Positions 6,308-7,639 of a DNA stretch of 7,639 nucleotides are shown in pieces. Under the pieces are notes generated by a model. It did not search any database, was not told the DNA's origin, and worked only from the letters and a program-made list of their open reading frames with translations. How positions within the stretch are numbered: position 1 is the stretch's first letter; every line of letters begins with the position of its first letter. The position numbers were made by a program, and so were the translations under genes. This stretch comes from Methanobacteriota archaeon (GTDB lineage Archaea; Methanobacteriota; Methanobacteria; Methanobacteriales; Methanobacteriaceae): contig JAEYSH010000051.1 of assembly GCA_023434825.1 (NCBI GenBank), positions 1 through 7,639 of the forward strand, given 5' to 3'.

Positions 6308-6552
6308 AATTAACTTCAATTTTGTTTTTAAATTACCTATGAATTAATAATATTCCAAATAAATCAATAAAAAGCCATCTATTAATTTTATATTTGTTGA
6401 TTTTCAGATGAATGAATTCAAATTAAATTTATATTAATTTTTTTTTAAAAAATATTAAAAAAGTATTTGGGACATCATAATAGCCTTTTATTTCATGTTT
6501 TTACGGGATAAATATATTTATACTAATAGTCAATGATTAACCGTGGGTAAAC
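6308..6552 (+). other. psd-pssA spacer with T-tract and promoter-like elements
   Basis: This 245-base spacer contains no gene. A run of nine T residues (6438-6446), followed by six A residues, may terminate the psd transcript; it has no convincing GC-containing stem. Further on, near 6505-6522, lies a promoter-like sequence for pssA. The layout suggests that psd and pssA are separate transcripts rather than one tight operon. Confidence 0.45.
6504..6522 (+). promoter_or_regulatory. Candidate BRE/TATA promoter for pssA
   Basis: CGGGATAAATATATTTATA carries a purine-rich element next to an AT box resembling the archaeal BRE-TATA arrangement. A start about 25 bases downstream would lie near 6541, giving a very short leader that just includes the GTGGGT element four bases before the pssA ATG. 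Confidence 0.45.
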
Positions 6553-7263
6553 ATGAATATGAGATATTACACATCTATTGCAGATTTAGTTTCAATTGCT
6601 AACGCATCTTCTGGATTTTTATCAATAATAATGATAAGTATGGGTAATTTTGTACTCGCTTCCAAATTCATGTTAATTGCAGTCATATTTGATGCCATGG
6701 ATGGATGGGTTGCTAGAAAAATAAATAGAGATGATGAATTGGGTTTTGGAAAAAATATAGATTCATTATCAGATATTATATCATTTGGCGTAGCTCCCGG
6801 AATGCTTTTGTATTCTACAAGTTTAAATTCAGGTATGGGCTACATTGGTATTATAATAGCACTTCTCATAGTTATTTGCGGCATATTACGTCTTTCCAGA
6901 TTCAATGTGATTACAAGCTCATCTGACAAATATTTTATTGGGTTACCTATACCTACAACTGCGTTAATATTAGGATCTTTTTATCTTTCAGGGTTTTTTA
7001 GCAGCAATATAGCACTAATTATTATGATAGCGGTTTCATTGATGATGATCAGCACTGTAAAATATCCTAAATTTAGAGGTCTTAAAACATTAGTTGCTGG
7101 AGGCATTTTAATTATTGCAACACTTTTACCCCAAAGTATTTCAGCAATAATAGCCTATTTTCCCACAAAGCTTTTATTTATTGTTATGCTACTATACTTA
7201 TTGGCAATACCATTAAAAGATTTGTACAAACGATTCCTAAGAAGTGGTCCACATGTTAGATAA
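6553..7263 (+). CDS. pssA: Archaetidylserine synthase (CDP-alcohol phosphatidyltransferase family)
   Basis: Integral membrane enzyme joining CDP-archaeol (CDP-digeranylgeranylglycerol) and L-serine to give archaetidylserine and CMP. The CDP-alcohol phosphotransferase motif is complete: D47, D50-G51, A54-R55, G66, D70 and D74; the AR-to-G spacing is 10 residues, slightly longer than the usual 8-9. Features that favour serine as acceptor alcohol are SLSDIISFGVAPG (71-83), LRLSRFNV (112-119) and FIGLPIPTTA (128-137). About six to eight hydrophobic segments run from residue 12 to 222 and a basic tail (KRFLRSGPHVR) ends the 236-residue protein. ATGs at 6553 and 6559 are both possible; the first fits the GTGGGT element. 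Its product feeds psd upstream. Its last 11 bases overlap the next gene. Ether-lipid specificity is inferred from the host. Confidence 0.94.
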   Translation: MNMRYYTSIADLVSIANASSGFLSIIMISMGNFVLASKFMLIAVIFDAMDGWVARKINRDDELGFGKNIDSLSDIISFGVAPGMLLYSTSLNSGMGYIGIIIALLIVICGILRLSRFNVITSSSDKYFIGLPIPTTALILGSFYLSGFFSSNIALIIMIAVSLMMISTVKYPKFRGLKTLVAGGILIIATLLPQSISAIIAYFPTKLLFIVMLLYLLAIPLKDLYKRFLRSGPHVR

Positions 7264-7639
7264 AATTAGAGGAAAAAAAGATGACGAAGATAAAAATGTT
7301 CCTAATCTTCGTGGAAATGATAAAAAGAAAAATGATTCTGATATAGGAGGGCGTCTTAAGGGCATGGTAAGCCGAGTATCTGGAAAAAAAGATACAGATA
7401 AAAAGGATGAAAAAAGAGCCCCTCCCGAAAGAAAAATGCCAAGGCCAATGCCCAAGCCTATGGCTAAACCTGGCGAAAAACCAAGACTTAAGCCTCCTCA
7501 AAGAAAACCAGGAGATAAAAAGCCTGGGAAAAAACCTGCAGGGGCAGGAATAGGGGCAGGATTAGGCGGATTTGGAAAAAAAATTCCAGACGATGATCAA
7601 AGAACCCTAGTAGGTGCGGCTGTTTTTGCAGTTATACTT
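7253..7639 (+). CDS. Hypothetical membrane protein with basic Lys/Pro/Gly-rich N-terminal tail, 3' end cut by window edge
   Basis: The frame starts at the ATG at 7253, overlaps the end of pssA by 11 bases and stays open for 129 codons to the right edge. Residues 1-55 are rich in Lys and Asp (for example KKDDEDK); 56-95 are Pro/Lys-rich with repeated PRP, PKP, KPG and KKPG units; 96-107 are Gly/Ala-rich (AGAGIGAGLGGF). After IPDDDQR a hydrophobic stretch (TLVGAAVFAVIL, 118-129) begins and is cut by the edge, most likely a membrane helix. The long, disordered, positively charged tail would therefore be cytoplasmic. I do not recognise the family with confidence; one possibility is the archaeal DUF515 group, from memory only. 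The GTGGT element four bases before the ATG and the overlap with pssA suggest co-expression with lipid synthesis. Confidence 0.75.
   Translation, partial: MLDKIRGKKDDEDKNVPNLRGNDKKKNDSDIGGRLKGMVSRVSGKKDTDKKDEKRAPPERKMPRPMPKPMAKPGEKPRLKPPQRKPGDKKPGKKPAGAGIGAGLGGFGKKIPDDDQRTLVGAAVFAVIL

Noticed and set aside
6435..6458. T9-A6 stretch read as a hairpin terminator after psd.
   Set aside because: The apparent pairing is only A/T homopolymer; a T-tract effect is possible but a true stem is not supported.
7237..7501. Two overlapping minus-strand open frames rich in Phe and Ser.
   Set aside because: They are the complement of the Lys-rich tail gene at 7253; AAA/GAA codons read backwards give Phe/Ser-rich shadows.

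Overview
The window comes from an AT-rich methanogenic archaeon, most likely of the order Methanobacteriales (Methanobacterium-like; inferred). It carries F420 biosynthesis (cofE), the archaeal-only IMP cyclohydrolase PurO, archaeal-type RNase HII, the two enzymes that make ethanolamine-headed archaeal lipid, and an MreB homologue, which among archaea is typical of pseudomurein-walled methanogens. Intergenic DNA is very AT-rich with TATA-like boxes and T-tracts.

Left part (1-3331, minus strand): a tightly spaced gene string read right to left, rnhB, exbB, exbD, purO, cofE. cofE runs off the left edge a few codons before its expected end. exbB and exbD encode a MotA/TolQ/ExbB-type proton channel pair, unexpected in an organism without an outer membrane. 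The ExbB protein has an extra C-terminal domain of predicted ferredoxin-like order. purO and cofE are separated by only 9 bases, with the cofE ribosome-binding site touching the purO stop.

Middle (3332-5164, minus strand): an unrecognised 209-residue soluble protein and mreB, one base apart, with the mreB ribosome-binding site inside the upstream coding sequence. The pair ends in two tandem stem-loops followed by a long T-tract, an intrinsic-type terminator that separates it from rnhB.

Divergent spacer (5165-5638): 474 bases of very AT-rich DNA without a gene. It holds TATA-like boxes and a perfect 12-base inverted repeat that would lie in the leader of the 209-aa/mreB transcript if the upstream TATA box is used.

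Right part (5639-7639, plus strand): archaetidylserine decarboxylase (psd), a 245-base spacer with its own promoter-like sequence, archaetidylserine synthase (pssA), and, overlapping its end by 11 bases, a truncated gene for a protein with a very basic Lys/Pro/Gly-rich N-terminal tail leading into a membrane segment.

The synthase joins CDP-archaeol to serine and the decarboxylase converts the product to archaetidylethanolamine. With MreB, the Exb-type motor and the basic-tail membrane protein, much of the window concerns the cell envelope; purO, cofE and rnhB are housekeeping genes. No mobile element, CRISPR array, tRNA or rRNA was seen.
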